Shown: positions 55,386 through 64,000 of the stretch, piece by piece
Position numbering within the stretch: position 1 is the first letter of the stretch
How the letters are laid out: each line of letters begins with the position of its first letter
Assembly: GCF_022012435.1 (NCBI RefSeq)
Contig: NZ_JAKLUA010000021.1
Coordinates: 1-64,000 of the forward strand
Length of the DNA stretch: 64,000 nt
From: Bradyrhizobium zhengyangense
GTDB lineage: Bacteria > Pseudomonadota > Alphaproteobacteria > Rhizobiales > Xanthobacteraceae
Reading direction: 5' to 3'
The notes under the pieces: model-generated
Databases searched by the model: none
What the model saw: the letters and a program-made list of their open reading frames with translations, nothing else
What the model was told of the DNA's origin: nothing
Program-made: the position numbers and the translations under genes

Positions 55386-56627
55386 ATGACTGAAATTCGT
55401 GTGCCGACGCTCGGCGAATCCGTCACCGAGGCCACCATCGGCCGCTGGTTCAAGAAGGCCGGCGACCCGGTCGCCGTCGACGAGCCGTTGGTGGAGCTCG
55501 AGACCGACAAGGTCACCATCGAAGTCCCGGCGCCTTCCGCCGGCACGCTGAGCGAGATCATCGCGGCCGATGGCGCGACCGTCGCGGTCGGTGCGCTGCT
55601 CGGCCAGATCACCGACGGTGCCGGCGCTGCCAAGCCTGCCGCCGCCCCCGCCAAGCCCGCTGCTGCTCCGGCGCCCGCCGCTGCCGCTCCGGCTGCTGCC
55701 GCCGCGCCGAAGGCGCCGCCGGCCGATGCGCCGCTCGCCCCGTCCGTGCGCAAGATTTCGGCCGAGAGCGGCATCGATGCCTCGACCGTTCCGGGCTCCG
55801 GCAAGGATGGCCGCGTCACCAAGGGCGACATGCTGGCTGCGATCGAGCGTGCGGCTTCCGCGCCGACCCCGGTCAACCAGCCCGCCGCGGCCGTGCAGGT
55901 GCGCGCGCCGTCGCCGGCCGATGACGCCGCCCGCGAGGAGCGCGTGAAGATGACCCGCCTGCGCCAGACCATCGCGCGCCGCCTCAAGGACGTGCAGAAC
56001 ACTGCGGCCATGCTGACGACCTTCAACGAGGTCGACATGACCAACGTGATGGCGCTGCGGGCCCACTACAAGGATGCGTTCGAGAAGAAGCACGGTTCGA
56101 AGCTCGGCTTCATGGGCTTCTTCACCAAGGCCGTCGTGCAGGCGCTGAAGGACATCCCGGCCGTCAACGCCGAGATCGACGGCACCGATTTGATCTACAA
56201 GAATTACTACCACATCGGCGTCGCCGTCGGCACCGACAAGGGCCTCGTTGTGCCCGTGGTGCGCGACTGCGATCACAAGTCGATCGCCGACATCGAGAAG
56301 GGCATCGCCGATTTCGGTCGCCGCGCCCGTGACGGTCAGCTCAAGATCGACGAGATGCAGGGCGGCACCTTCACCATCACCAATGGCGGCATCTACGGCT
56401 CGCTGATGTCGACCCCGATCCTGAATGCGCCGCAGTCCGGCATCCTCGGCATGCACAAGATCCAGGATCGCCCGATGGTCGTCGGCGGCAAGATCGAAGT
56501 CCGCCCGATGATGTATCTGGCGCTGTCCTACGATCACCGCGTCATCGACGGCAAGGAAGCCGTCACCTTCCTGGTTCGCGTGAAGGAGAGCCTGGAAGAT
56601 CCGGCGCGCCTGGTGCTCGATCTCTGA
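55386..56627 (+). CDS. sucB: 2-oxoglutarate dehydrogenase E2 (succinyltransferase)
   Basis: The 413-residue dihydrolipoamide succinyltransferase has an N-terminal lipoyl domain with the modified Lys42 in ELETDKVTIEV. An Ala/Pro linker (residues 80-115), the peripheral subunit-binding domain (PSVRKISAESGIDASTV) and the catalytic domain ending SYDHRVIDGKEAVTFL follow. The ATG at 55386 follows GAGGAAAAGACC. Confidence 0.98.
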   Translation: MTEIRVPTLGESVTEATIGRWFKKAGDPVAVDEPLVELETDKVTIEVPAPSAGTLSEIIAADGATVAVGALLGQITDGAGAAKPAAAPAKPAAAPAPAAAAPAAAAAPKAPPADAPLAPSVRKISAESGIDASTVPGSGKDGRVTKGDMLAAIERAASAPTPVNQPAAAVQVRAPSPADDAAREERVKMTRLRQTIARRLKDVQNTAAMLTTFNEVDMTNVMALRAHYKDAFEKKHGSKLGFMGFFTKAVVQALKDIPAVNAEIDGTDLIYKNYYHIGVAVGTDKGLVVPVVRDCDHKSIADIEKGIADFGRRARDGQLKIDEMQGGTFTITNGGIYGSLMSTPILNAPQSGILGMHKIQDRPMVVGGKIEVRPMMYLALSYDHRVIDGKEAVTFLVRVKESLEDPARLVLDL

Positions 56628-56693
56628 TCCCTGATGCTCTGCGAGCGCCGTCGCGATCTTCGCGACGGCGCCTGTCGAACCATGGAGGTGGAT

Positions 56694-57443
56694 GTGACGG
56701 ATAAAGTCGTTGTCATCACCGGCGGCAGCCGCGGCATTGGTCGCGCCACCGCGCTAGCGGCGGCCGCGCGCGGTTACCGCGTCGTGGTCGGCTATGCCAG
56801 CAACAAGAAGGCCGCAGACGAAGTGGTAGCTACGATCGAGGCCAGCAACGGCAAGGCGATCGCAGTGAAATGCGATGTCGCGGAGGAGCGCGACATCATC
56901 GACCTGTTCAAGGAGGCCGACAAGTTCGGCACGCTCGGTGCGCTCGTCAACAATGGCGGCATCGTCGGCCAGAGCGGCGTGCGCGTCGACGAGATGTCGG
57001 CCGAGCGGATCCAGCGGGTATTGGCCGTCAATGTCACCGGCTCGATCCTCTGCGCGCGCGAAGCGGTGAAGCGGATGTCGACCAAGCACGGCGGCAAGGG
57101 CGGCGTCATCGTCAATCTGTCGTCAGTTGCTGCCAAGCTCGGCGCGCCCAACACCTATGTCGATTATGCCGCATCGAAGGGCGCGGTGGATTCCTTCACC
57201 ATCGGCCTCGGCTATGAAGTCGCGGCCGAAGGCATCCGGGTCGCCGCGATCCGCCCCGGCCTGATCGACACCGAAATTCATGCCTCTGGCGGCGAGCCAG
57301 ACCGGCATCATCGCCTGGCCCATGTGGTGCCGATGAAGCGCGTCGGCACTGCGGACGAAATTGCCAATGCCATCGTCTGGCTGATGTCGGACGATGCCTC
57401 CTACGTCACCTCAGCCATTCTCGATGTGTCCGGCGGACGCTGA
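56694..57443 (+). CDS. SDR-family oxidoreductase between sucB and lpdA
   Basis: The 249-residue Rossmann protein has the cofactor loop ITGGSRGIGRA, NNGGIVGQSG and the catalytic YAASK with a preceding serine in NLSSVAAK. I chose the GTG at 56694 because GGAGG lies five bases upstream; an ATG four codons earlier would place that ribosome site inside the gene. The product starts MTDKVVVIT. Substrate unknown; glucose-dehydrogenase-like or 3-oxoacyl reductases are near relatives. Confidence 0.88.
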   Translation: MTDKVVVITGGSRGIGRATALAAAARGYRVVVGYASNKKAADEVVATIEASNGKAIAVKCDVAEERDIIDLFKEADKFGTLGALVNNGGIVGQSGVRVDEMSAERIQRVLAVNVTGSILCAREAVKRMSTKHGGKGGVIVNLSSVAAKLGAPNTYVDYAASKGAVDSFTIGLGYEVAAEGIRVAAIRPGLIDTEIHASGGEPDRHHRLAHVVPMKRVGTADEIANAIVWLMSDDASYVTSAILDVSGGR

Positions 57444-57500
57444 CGCGCCGCGCGGACGCTGACACATCCTCATCACGCTAAACTCACGGGACTTTCTCTC

Positions 57501-58901
57501 ATGGCTACCTACGATCTCGTCGTCATCGGCACCGGACCTGGCGGTTATGTCTGCGCGGTGCGCGCCAGCCAGCTCGGCATGAAAGTCGCCGTGGTCGAAA
57601 AGAACGCCACGCTCGGCGGCACCTGTCTCAATGTCGGCTGCATGCCCTCGAAGGCGCTGCTGCACGCTTCCGAGATGTTTGAGGAGGCCGGGCACTCCTT
57701 CGCCAAGATGGGCGTGTCGGTGTCATCGCCGAAGCTCGATCTTCCCGCGATGATGAACTTCAAGCAGCAGGGCATCGACGGCAACGTCAAGGGCGTCGAG
57801 TTCCTGATGAAGAAGAACAAGGTCGACGTGCTCAAGGGCACCGGCAAGATCATCAGTGCCGGCAAGGTCGAAGTCTCCGCCGACGGCAAGTCGCAGGTGA
57901 TCGAGACCAAGAACATCGTCATCGCCACCGGCTCGGATATCGCGCGGCTGAAGGGCATCGAGATCGACGAGAAGCGCATCGTGTCCTCGACCGGCGCGCT
58001 GTCGCTCGACAAAGTCCCCGGCAAGCTGCTGATCGTCGGCGCCGGCGTGATCGGCCTCGAGCTCGGCTCGGTGTGGAAGCGGCTCGGCGCCGAAGTCGTC
58101 GTGGTCGAATTCCTCGACCGCATCCTGCCCGGCATGGACGGCGAGATCGCAAAGCAATTCCAGCGTATCCTCGAGAAGCAGGGCTTTGCGTTCAAGCTCG
58201 GCGCCAAGGTCACGGGCGTTGACACCTCGGGCAAGACGCTGAAGGCGACGGTCGAGCCCGCTGCCGGCGGCACCGCCGAGACGATCGAGGCCGACGTCGT
58301 GCTCGTCTGCATCGGCCGCGTGCCCTACACCGATGGCCTCGGCCTGAAGGAAGCCGGTGTTGCGCTCGATCCGCGCGGCCGCGTGCAGATCGATCCGCAT
58401 TTCGCCACCAGCCTGAAGGGCGTCTATGCCATCGGCGACGTCGTCGCCGGTCCCATGCTCGCGCACAAGGCCGAGGATGAGGGCGTTGCGGTCGCGGAGA
58501 TCATCGCCGGGCAGGCCGGCCACGTGAACTACGACGTTATCCCAGGCGTCGTGTATACCACTCCGGAAGTGTCCTCCGTCGGCAAGACCGAGGAAGAGCT
58601 CAAGCAGGCCGGCGTCGCCTACACCGTCGGGAAGTTTCCCTTTACCGCCAACGGCCGCTCCAAGGTCAATCAGACCACCGACGGCTTCGTGAAGATTCTC
58701 GCAGATGCGAAGACCGACCGCGTGCTCGGCGTGCACATCATCGGCATCGAGGCCGGCGAAATGATCCATGAGGCCTGCGTTCTCATGGAGTTTGGTGGCA
58801 GTGCGGAGGATCTCGCCCGCACCTGCCACGCGCATCCAACCCGCTCGGAGGCCGTCAAGGAAGCCGCGCTTGCAGTCGGCAAGCGGGCCATCCATATGTA
58901 G
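57501..58901 (+). CDS. lpdA: Dihydrolipoamide dehydrogenase (E3)
   Basis: The flavoenzyme reoxidises the lipoyl group of 2-oxoglutarate dehydrogenase (and of related complexes). The 466 residues have the FAD loop VIGTGPGGYVCA, the redox pair Cys42 and Cys47 in GGTCLNVGCMPSK, and the C-terminal base in CHAHPTRSEAVKEA. It follows the SDR gene by 57 bp. Its position next to sucAB argues for the TCA isoform. Confidence 0.97.
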   Translation: MATYDLVVIGTGPGGYVCAVRASQLGMKVAVVEKNATLGGTCLNVGCMPSKALLHASEMFEEAGHSFAKMGVSVSSPKLDLPAMMNFKQQGIDGNVKGVEFLMKKNKVDVLKGTGKIISAGKVEVSADGKSQVIETKNIVIATGSDIARLKGIEIDEKRIVSSTGALSLDKVPGKLLIVGAGVIGLELGSVWKRLGAEVVVVEFLDRILPGMDGEIAKQFQRILEKQGFAFKLGAKVTGVDTSGKTLKATVEPAAGGTAETIEADVVLVCIGRVPYTDGLGLKEAGVALDPRGRVQIDPHFATSLKGVYAIGDVVAGPMLAHKAEDEGVAVAEIIAGQAGHVNYDVIPGVVYTTPEVSSVGKTEEELKQAGVAYTVGKFPFTANGRSKVNQTTDGFVKILADAKTDRVLGVHIIGIEAGEMIHEACVLMEFGGSAEDLARTCHAHPTRSEAVKEAALAVGKRAIHM

Positions 58902-58935
58902 GCCACGCCCAGAGCCGAATCGGGCGGGACATCAC

Positions 58936-59466
58936 ATGTTGCGCCGCCTTCTTCAACCGGTCTGGGTCCTGCTGGCGATCATCTTCCTGATCGAAGCTTG
59001 GCTGTGGGACCATCTCGAGCCGATCGTCGCGCGGGTTGTCGCACTGATCCCGCTCGCCCGCGTCAAGCAATGGCTGGCCGACCGCGTCGATGCGCTGTCG
59101 CCCGCCATGACGCTGATCGTGTTCGTGGTGCCGATCATCCCGCTGTTTCCGCTCAAGCTGATCGGCCTGTGGCTGCTCACCCATGAATATTGGCTGACCG
59201 GCGTCTCCACGTTCCTGTTCGCCAAGATGCTCGGCGTCGGCGTCACCGCCTTCGTGTTCGACGTCACGCGCGACAAGCTGCTGGAGATGCACTGGTTCGA
59301 GCGGCTCTACGAGTTGGTGCTGCGGCTGCGCGCCAAGGCGACCGAGATCGTCGATCCGGTCAAGAGCCGCATCCGCGAGCTGGTCAAGGGCAACGGCGAA
59401 GGCTGGTCCTCGCGCACCCTTCGCCTGATCCAGCGCTTCCGCAAGAGCGTGCGCGAGGCGCGGTAA
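58936..59466 (+). CDS. Multi-pass membrane protein of unknown function
   Basis: The 176-residue protein has about three membrane segments (PVWVLLAIIFLIEAWLW, AMTLIVFVVPIIPLFPLKLIGLWLL, then VSTFLFAKMLGVGVTAFVF), followed by a basic cytoplasmic tail of about 70 residues (LRLRAKATEIVDPVKSRIREL). The ATG at 58936 is 34 bp from the lpdA stop, so it is probably at the end of that operon. I do not recognise its function. Confidence 0.75.
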   Translation: MLRRLLQPVWVLLAIIFLIEAWLWDHLEPIVARVVALIPLARVKQWLADRVDALSPAMTLIVFVVPIIPLFPLKLIGLWLLTHEYWLTGVSTFLFAKMLGVGVTAFVFDVTRDKLLEMHWFERLYELVLRLRAKATEIVDPVKSRIRELVKGNGEGWSSRTLRLIQRFRKSVREAR

Positions 59467-59488
59467 GCGCCATCGCTCCTCTATGACC

Positions 59489-59616
59489 GTCACCCTGAGG
59501 TGCTCGCCTCTTCGGCGAGCCTCGAAGGGCGACGGCCCGGCTGCATCTCGGCCGCTCCTCCTTCGAGGCTCCGAGCGCAGTGCTGATGCACTGCGCTCCT
59601 CGCACCTCGGAATGAC
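59489..59616. repeat. GTCACCCTGAGGTGC palindromic repeat
   Basis: GTCACCCTGAGGTGC at the left inverts to GCACCTCGGAATGAC at the right, with internal hairpins CTCGCC-tcttc-GGCGAG and GAGCGCAGTG-ctgatg-CACTGCGCTC. It lies between convergent genes. Confidence 0.8.
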
Positions 59617-59647
59617 GGGTCTAACGTCGAGTTCGCTGCCTCACCTC

Positions 59648-60241
59648 TCACCCGTGCAGATGCAACAGATGCGGCGCCCATGCGCCGAGCACGGTCATGC
59701 CGAGGCCCGCGAGCGTCAGAAGGCCTGCGATCCAGGCGAGCGGCAGCATGCCGGTGATGATCGTCGCCGATGCCAGCACGATGCCGATCTGGAAGGCGGC
59801 CGACGCCAGCTCGAAGTGATGATATTTCGCGGTCGCCTCGTCGCGCTGGTGCTCGGCTTCCTTGGCTTTCTCGGCGAGCTGCTCGGTGCCTTCGCCGGTC
59901 TCGGGCTCGGAGCGGTAGCGCGCCGCGGTCTTCTGCCACTCGTCGATCTGCTTCTGCACCGCGGCCTTCATGGCGTCGTCGGCGGCAGCGCCCAGCGTCA
60001 GCTTGCCCTGGTCGGCCGCGGTCTGCACCACGGTGCGGCGGATGCTCTTGGCCTGGAAGAACGCCCAGAGGTTGGAGGCCTCGACATTCTTGCTGATCGA
60101 TTCGGTCTGGGCGCCCTTGCCGAGCGTTTCCGAGATCGCCAGGAACAGTGCCAGCACCGCGATCAGCAGGGCGATCTTCTTGTTCTCGCCGGATGCGTGC
60201 TCGGCATGCTCGGCGTGCTCCATGCTTTCGTGTGCGCTCAT
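59648..60241 (-). CDS. DUF4337 membrane protein
   Basis: The 197-residue protein matches DUF4337: a His-rich N-terminus (MEHAEHAEHASGENKK), then a membrane helix (IALLIAVLALFLAISETLG), a coiled-coil-like stretch and two closing helices (FQIGIVLASATIITGMLPLAWIAGLLTL). ACAGGAGGGATTC precedes the ATG. Function is unknown; the His-rich start could bind a metal. Confidence 0.87.
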   Translation of the reverse strand: MSAHESMEHAEHAEHASGENKKIALLIAVLALFLAISETLGKGAQTESISKNVEASNLWAFFQAKSIRRTVVQTAADQGKLTLGAAADDAMKAAVQKQIDEWQKTAARYRSEPETGEGTEQLAEKAKEAEHQRDEATAKYHHFELASAAFQIGIVLASATIITGMLPLAWIAGLLTLAGLGMTVLGAWAPHLLHLHG

Positions 60242-60355
60242 GAATCCCTCCTGTCTCGGTTCCGCAACGATTGACCGAACCGCGCGGCCTGCGCAAGAGG
60301 CATGCTTGGCAAGAGTTCTTGGATGACAGCTTGATGTCAGGATTCAGCGAGCCCT

Positions 60356-61321
60356 TCAGCGCCGTGGATGCGCGTTCGCATAGACCTCGAGCAGCCGCTC
60401 GGAATCGATGCCGGTATAGATCTGCGTGGTCGAGAGCGAGGAATGGCCGAGCAATTCCTGGATCGCGCGCAAATCGCCGCCGCGCGAGAGCAGGTGCGTG
60501 GCGAAGGAATGGCGGAGCGCATGCGGCGTGGCGCTGTCGGGCAAGCCCAGCGCGCCGCGCAGCCGCTCCATCGCGAGCTGGATGATGCGCGGGCTCAAGG
60601 GACCACCGCGCGCGCCGACGAAGATCGGCCCCTCAGGCGGTAGCGTATACGGACATATGGCGACATATTCGTCGATCAGTGCCAGCACATTCTGCAGCAC
60701 CGGCACCATGCGCGTCTTGTTGCCTTTGCCCGTCACGACGAGCACGTCGCCTTCACCTGATTTCGGCACCTCGCGGCGCTTCAAGCCGAGCGCCTCGGAG
60801 ATGCGTAGGCCCGAACCATAGAGCAGCGCCATCACCGCGGCGTCGCGCACCAGGATCCAGGTCTCGCGCTCCTCGCCGGCGCGCTCGTCGGCGTCAGCCA
60901 GGCGTTTTGCCGACGCCATCGGCAGCGGCTTCGGCAAGGTTTTTGCGACCTTCGGCGCGCGGATCGCGGAGAGCGCGCCGACCTTGCCCTTGCCTTCGCG
61001 CTCCAGGAAGCGGCCGAAGGAGCGCAGGCCCGCCAGCGCGCGCATCAGGGAGCGGCCGGCAATATCATCGGCGCGGCGCATCGCCATGAAGGCACGGACG
61101 TCAGTCGCTTCGAGCGAAGCGAAGCGTTCCAGCGTCACGCGCTCACCCCAATGCGCGCAGAGGAAATCCAGGCATTGCCGCAAGTCCCGGCCATAGGCTT
61201 CCAGCGTCTTCGGCGACAGCCGGCGCTCGGCGCCGAGATGCGACAGCCAGCGCGCCATCTCCTGCGCGATCGAGGGATCGGCGCTGGCGAGCTCGATCTG
61301 GGGGGCGGCCGCTTTGCTCAT
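60356..61321 (-). CDS. xerC: Tyrosine recombinase XerC
   Basis: It resolves chromosome dimers at dif with XerD. The 321 residues have an N-terminal SAM-like core-binding domain and the catalytic set: Arg in LLYGSGLRISEALGL, His-x-x-Arg in PHALRHSFATH, His in LLGHSSLSTT and Tyr302 in QIYTGI. No integrase-linked cargo or att-like repeats lie nearby, so it is the housekeeping recombinase, not a mobile element. Confidence 0.94.
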   Translation of the reverse strand: MSKAAAPQIELASADPSIAQEMARWLSHLGAERRLSPKTLEAYGRDLRQCLDFLCAHWGERVTLERFASLEATDVRAFMAMRRADDIAGRSLMRALAGLRSFGRFLEREGKGKVGALSAIRAPKVAKTLPKPLPMASAKRLADADERAGEERETWILVRDAAVMALLYGSGLRISEALGLKRREVPKSGEGDVLVVTGKGNKTRMVPVLQNVLALIDEYVAICPYTLPPEGPIFVGARGGPLSPRIIQLAMERLRGALGLPDSATPHALRHSFATHLLSRGGDLRAIQELLGHSSLSTTQIYTGIDSERLLEVYANAHPRR

Positions 61322-61433
61322 GCGCTCTGGACGTGGTGATTCCGCACAGTATATCGCATCACATCAGTTTATCGTTCGCTAAGGCCGCCTCAGGGCGTTA
61401 GCCTTGAGGCCCCCGGGTTCCGATTCTCCTCGC

Positions 61434-63641
61434 ATGGACCATTCGCCGCGCCACACCGCCTCCGCCAACGCGACCCGCATGGTCGACGTGCTGGTGCCGG
61501 TCGCGCTCGACCAGACCTATTCCTACAAGGTGCCGCGCGGCATGGAGCTGAAGGCGGGCGATCTCGTCGGCGTGCCGCTCGGGCCGCGCGAGGTGCTCGC
61601 CGTGGTCTGGGGCGAGAACGCCAATCCCGATCCGCGCCTGCACAATCGCCTCAAGGAGGTCAGCGAGAAGCTCGATGTTGCCTCGCTGAAGCCCGAGCTG
61701 CGCGCTGTTGTCGACTGGGTCGCCAATTACACGTTGAGCCCGCGCGGCATGGTGCTGCGCATGTGCCTGCGCATGGGCGAGAATCTCGGCCCCGAGCGCG
61801 TCCGCGCCGGCGTGCGGCTAACAGGCGATCCTCCGCGGCGGCTGACACCGGCGCGGGCGCGCGTCATCGAGGTGCTGTCGGATCGGCTGCTGCATGGCAA
61901 ATCCGAGGCCGCCAAGGAGGCCGGCGTCTCCGCCGGCGTGATCGACGGCCTCGTTGATGAAGGCACGCTGACGGTCGAGCCGATGCCCCCGCCGCCCCCG
62001 CCGCCGGTCCCCGATCCGGAGTTCGGCCGGCCGGATTTTTCGCCGCTGCAGCGCGCCGGCGTCGATGCGATGCGCGCGCTCGCTGCCAACGGCACCTTTC
62101 ACGTCGCGCTGCTCGACGGCGTCACCGGCTCCGGCAAGACCGAGGTCTATTTCGAGGCCGTCGCCGAAACCATCCGCCGCGGCAAGCAGTCGCTGATCCT
62201 GATGCCGGAGATCGCGCTCACCGGTCAGTTCCTCGATCGTTTCGCGCAGCGCTTTGGCGTGCGCCCGATCGAATGGCATTCCGAGCTGACACCGCGCACC
62301 CGCGCGCGCAATTGGGCGGCGATTTCCGAAGGCACCGCGCCGGTCGTGGTCGGCGCGCGCTCGGCGCTGTTTCTGCCCTACGCCAATCTCGGCCTCATCG
62401 TCGTCGACGAAGAGCACGACCAGGCCTACAAGCAGGACGAGGGCGTGCATTATCACGCCCGCGACATGGCGGTGGTGCGCGCGCATATCGCAAAAATCCC
62501 GATCGTGCTGGCGTCCGCCACGCCCTCGGTCGAGTCGGAGGTCAACGCGCGCAAGAACCGCTATCAGCGCGTTGCGCTGCCGTCGCGCTTCGGCGGCCAG
62601 CACATGCCGCATATCGAGGCCATCGACCTGCGCCGCGAGCCGCCGGCGCGCGGCCGCTATATCTCGCCGCGGCTGGCGTCAGAGATCAGAAAAGCGATCG
62701 AGAAGCGCGAGCAGGCGCTGCTGTTTCTCAATCGTCGCGGCTATGCGCCGCTGACGCTGTGCCGTGCTTGCGGCCATCGCTTCGCCTGCACCATCTGCGA
62801 TGCCTGGCTGGTCGATCACCGCTTTCGCCAGCGCCTCGTCTGTCACCATTGCGGCTTCTCGATGCCGCGGCCCCCAACCTGTCCGCATTGTGCCGCCGAG
62901 GAATCGCTGGTTGCCGTCGGCCCCGGCGTCGAACGCCTGCAGGAGGAAGCGGCCGCGCTGTTCCCTGATGCGCGCACCATGGTGCTGTCGAGCGATCTCA
63001 TCACCTCGATCGAGACGATGCGCTCCGAGCTTGCCGAGATCGCGGAAGGCCGCGTCGACATCATCATCGGCACGCAGCTCGTTGCCAAGGGCCACAATTT
63101 CCCGCGGCTCAATCTGGTCGGCGTGATCGATGCGGATCTCGGCCTCTCCAACGGCGATCCGCGCGCGGCGGAACGCACCTGGCAATTGCTCAACCAGGTG
63201 ATCGGCCGCGCCGGCCGCGAGCAGGGCCGCGGCGTCGGCTATCTGCAAACGCACCAGCCCGATCATCCGGTCATGAAGGCGCTGATCGCCTGCGATCGCG
63301 AAGCCTTCTACGACAGCGAGATCGACCTGCGCGAACGCACGCTCTATCCGCCGTTCGGACGCCTCGCCAGCCTGATCATTTCCGCCGGCGATCGTCCGAG
63401 CGCGGAAGGCCTCGGCCGCAAGCTCGTTTCGCTCGCGCCGCGCGACGAGCGCGTGGTGGTGCTTGGCCCCGCCGAAGCCCCGCTCGCCGTCATCAAGGGC
63501 CGCTACCGCTTCCGCATCCTGGTGAAATCGGCGCGCGGGTTTGATCTGTCGGATTATTTGCGCAACTGGCTCGCGGTGTGCCCGAAGCCGAAGGGCAACC
63601 AGAAGCTCGAGGTTGACGTCGATCCGCAGAGCTTTTTGTAG
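61434..63641 (+). CDS. priA: Primosomal protein N' (PriA helicase)
   Basis: PriA restarts stalled forks by loading DnaB. The 735-residue protein has a DNA-binding N-terminal domain (VLVPVALDQTYSYKVP), Walker A GVTGSGKTEVYFEA, the DEEH box IVVDEEHDQAYKQ, and a zinc-ribbon with eight cysteines (CRACGHRFACTIC ... CHHCGF ... CPHC). A run of seven prolines (PPPPPPPVPDPEF) precedes the helicase core. It is divergent from xerC by 112 bp. Confidence 0.97.
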   Translation: MDHSPRHTASANATRMVDVLVPVALDQTYSYKVPRGMELKAGDLVGVPLGPREVLAVVWGENANPDPRLHNRLKEVSEKLDVASLKPELRAVVDWVANYTLSPRGMVLRMCLRMGENLGPERVRAGVRLTGDPPRRLTPARARVIEVLSDRLLHGKSEAAKEAGVSAGVIDGLVDEGTLTVEPMPPPPPPPVPDPEFGRPDFSPLQRAGVDAMRALAANGTFHVALLDGVTGSGKTEVYFEAVAETIRRGKQSLILMPEIALTGQFLDRFAQRFGVRPIEWHSELTPRTRARNWAAISEGTAPVVVGARSALFLPYANLGLIVVDEEHDQAYKQDEGVHYHARDMAVVRAHIAKIPIVLASATPSVESEVNARKNRYQRVALPSRFGGQHMPHIEAIDLRREPPARGRYISPRLASEIRKAIEKREQALLFLNRRGYAPLTLCRACGHRFACTICDAWLVDHRFRQRLVCHHCGFSMPRPPTCPHCAAEESLVAVGPGVERLQEEAAALFPDARTMVLSSDLITSIETMRSELAEIAEGRVDIIIGTQLVAKGHNFPRLNLVGVIDADLGLSNGDPRAAERTWQLLNQVIGRAGREQGRGVGYLQTHQPDHPVMKALIACDREAFYDSEIDLRERTLYPPFGRLASLIISAGDRPSAEGLGRKLVSLAPRDERVVVLGPAEAPLAVIKGRYRFRILVKSARGFDLSDYLRNWLAVCPKPKGNQKLEVDVDPQSFL

Positions 63642-63648
63642 CCCCACT

Positions 63649-63751
63649 GTCATTCCGGGGCGCGCGCAGCGCGAGCCCGGAATCCATCGGGCGGCAGAGT
63701 TGGTGGATGAATGGATTCCGGGTTCGCGACTTCGTCGCGCCCCGGAATGAC
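63649..63751. repeat. GTCATTCCGG palindromic repeat, copy 3
   Basis: GTCATTCCGGGGCGCGCG inverts to CGCGCCCCGGAATGAC, with CCGGAATCCATC and GAATGGATTCCGG inside. It follows priA. Confidence 0.9.
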
Positions 63752-63761
63752 AGCACACAAC

Positions 63762-63794
63762 AAAAAAGCCCGCCGTCCCCCGGGACAGCGGGCT
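63762..63794 (-). terminator. Intrinsic terminator of the RlpA gene
   Basis: On the minus strand AGCCCGC-(t)-GTCCC pairs with GGGAC-(g)-GCGGGCT, followed by TTTTTT. It lies about 30 bp past the stop. Confidence 0.85.
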
Positions 63795-63822
63795 CTTTTC
63801 ACGCGCGGCGCTGTTTGCGCCG

Positions 63823-64000
63823 TTAGGAGACGACTTCCGCCGTGACGCGGCCGACGCCGGCACCGGTGAGGCCGATGGCGCGGGCGGCACCGGTGGAGAG
63901 GTCGAGCACGCGGCCGCGAACGAACGGGCCACGGTCATTGATGGTGACGATGACGCTCTGGCCGCCATGGGTCACACGAACCTTGGTGCCGAACGGCAGG
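63823..64000 (-). CDS. rlpA: RlpA family septal ring lytic transglycosylase (C-terminal part)
   Basis: The frame runs off the window's right edge, so only 58 C-terminal residues are seen. They form the end of a double-psi beta-barrel: LPFGTKVRVTHGGQSVIVTI, NDRGPFVRGRVLDLS with the catalytic-type Asp, and AARAIGLTGAGVGRVTAEVV. No SPOR domain follows, so this is the short, barrel-terminated form. A terminator lies after the stop. Confidence 0.9.
   Translation of the reverse strand, partial: LPFGTKVRVTHGGQSVIVTINDRGPFVRGRVLDLSTGAARAIGLTGAGVGRVTAEVVS

Noticed and set aside
55570..55947. A 125-codon Pro/Arg-rich frame inside sucB
   Set aside because: Out-of-frame reading of the Ala/Pro linker of SucB.
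60356..61321. xerC as a mobile-element integrase
   Set aside because: No att repeats, tRNA or cargo nearby; length and context match housekeeping XerC beside priA.

Overview
The window is about 64 kb of GC-rich chromosome from an alphaproteobacterium, most likely Bradyrhizobium or a close relative in the Nitrobacteraceae. The evidence is the gene order (ffh-rpsP-rimM-trmD-rplS-leuC-leuD, mdh-sucCD-sucAB-lpd, ftsY beside mtaB and yciB), rhizobial families such as DUF2794 and DUF2336, and the many palindromic intergenic repeats typical of this group. It is mostly core metabolism and housekeeping. I see no rRNA or tRNA genes, prophage, insertion sequence, CRISPR array or large transferred island.

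Layout. 0-11 kb: an MFS exporter, leuB, a hexapeptide acetyltransferase, asd, a beta-carbonic anhydrase divergent from a CitE-like lyase, a 2OG-Fe(II) oxygenase-like protein, a DUF6455 protein, a DXD glycosyltransferase and leuD. 11-15 kb: a frameshifted PNPOx-family gene divergent from a MmyB-type regulator, a zincin, and a run of very small secreted or membrane proteins. 15-21 kb: leuC, the rplS-trmD-rimM-rpsP ribosome group, and ffh read from a TTG start. 21-31 kb: an MBL hydrolase, SIMPL and GyrI-like secreted proteins, dapF-mtaB, a DUF2336 protein, an RluA-type pseudouridine synthase divergent from ftsY-yciB, and an unrecognised 394-residue protein. 31-37 kb: ccmABCDG divergent from acnA. 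37-46 kb: a DUF1223 protein, a candidate structured small RNA, DUF2794, a GNAT enzyme, a Bax-inhibitor-1 protein with a possible ybhL-type leader, and the conserved ybbP-ybbA / tesA divergon. 46-59 kb: thpR, a vapBC module, zapE and the TCA block mdh-sucC-(DUF1579)-sucD-sucA-sucB-(SDR)-lpdA. 59-64 kb: DUF4337, xerC, priA and the C-terminal part of an RlpA protein cut by the window edge.

Together the genes make leucine (leuB, leuC, leuD) and lysine/threonine precursors (asd, dapF), run the TCA cycle from citrate isomerisation and from 2-oxoglutarate to succinate plus malate oxidation, mature c-type cytochromes, and target proteins to the membrane (ffh, ftsY). The two [4Fe-4S] dehydratases, acnA and leuC, each have a GAA-N3-TTC inverted repeat in a promoter-like position, which suggests iron control through Irr.

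The observation I rate highest is a minus-strand hairpin RNA at about 38633-38745. All five of its non-Watson-Crick pairs are G-U on the minus strand and A-C mismatches on the plus strand, and it ends in an intrinsic terminator.
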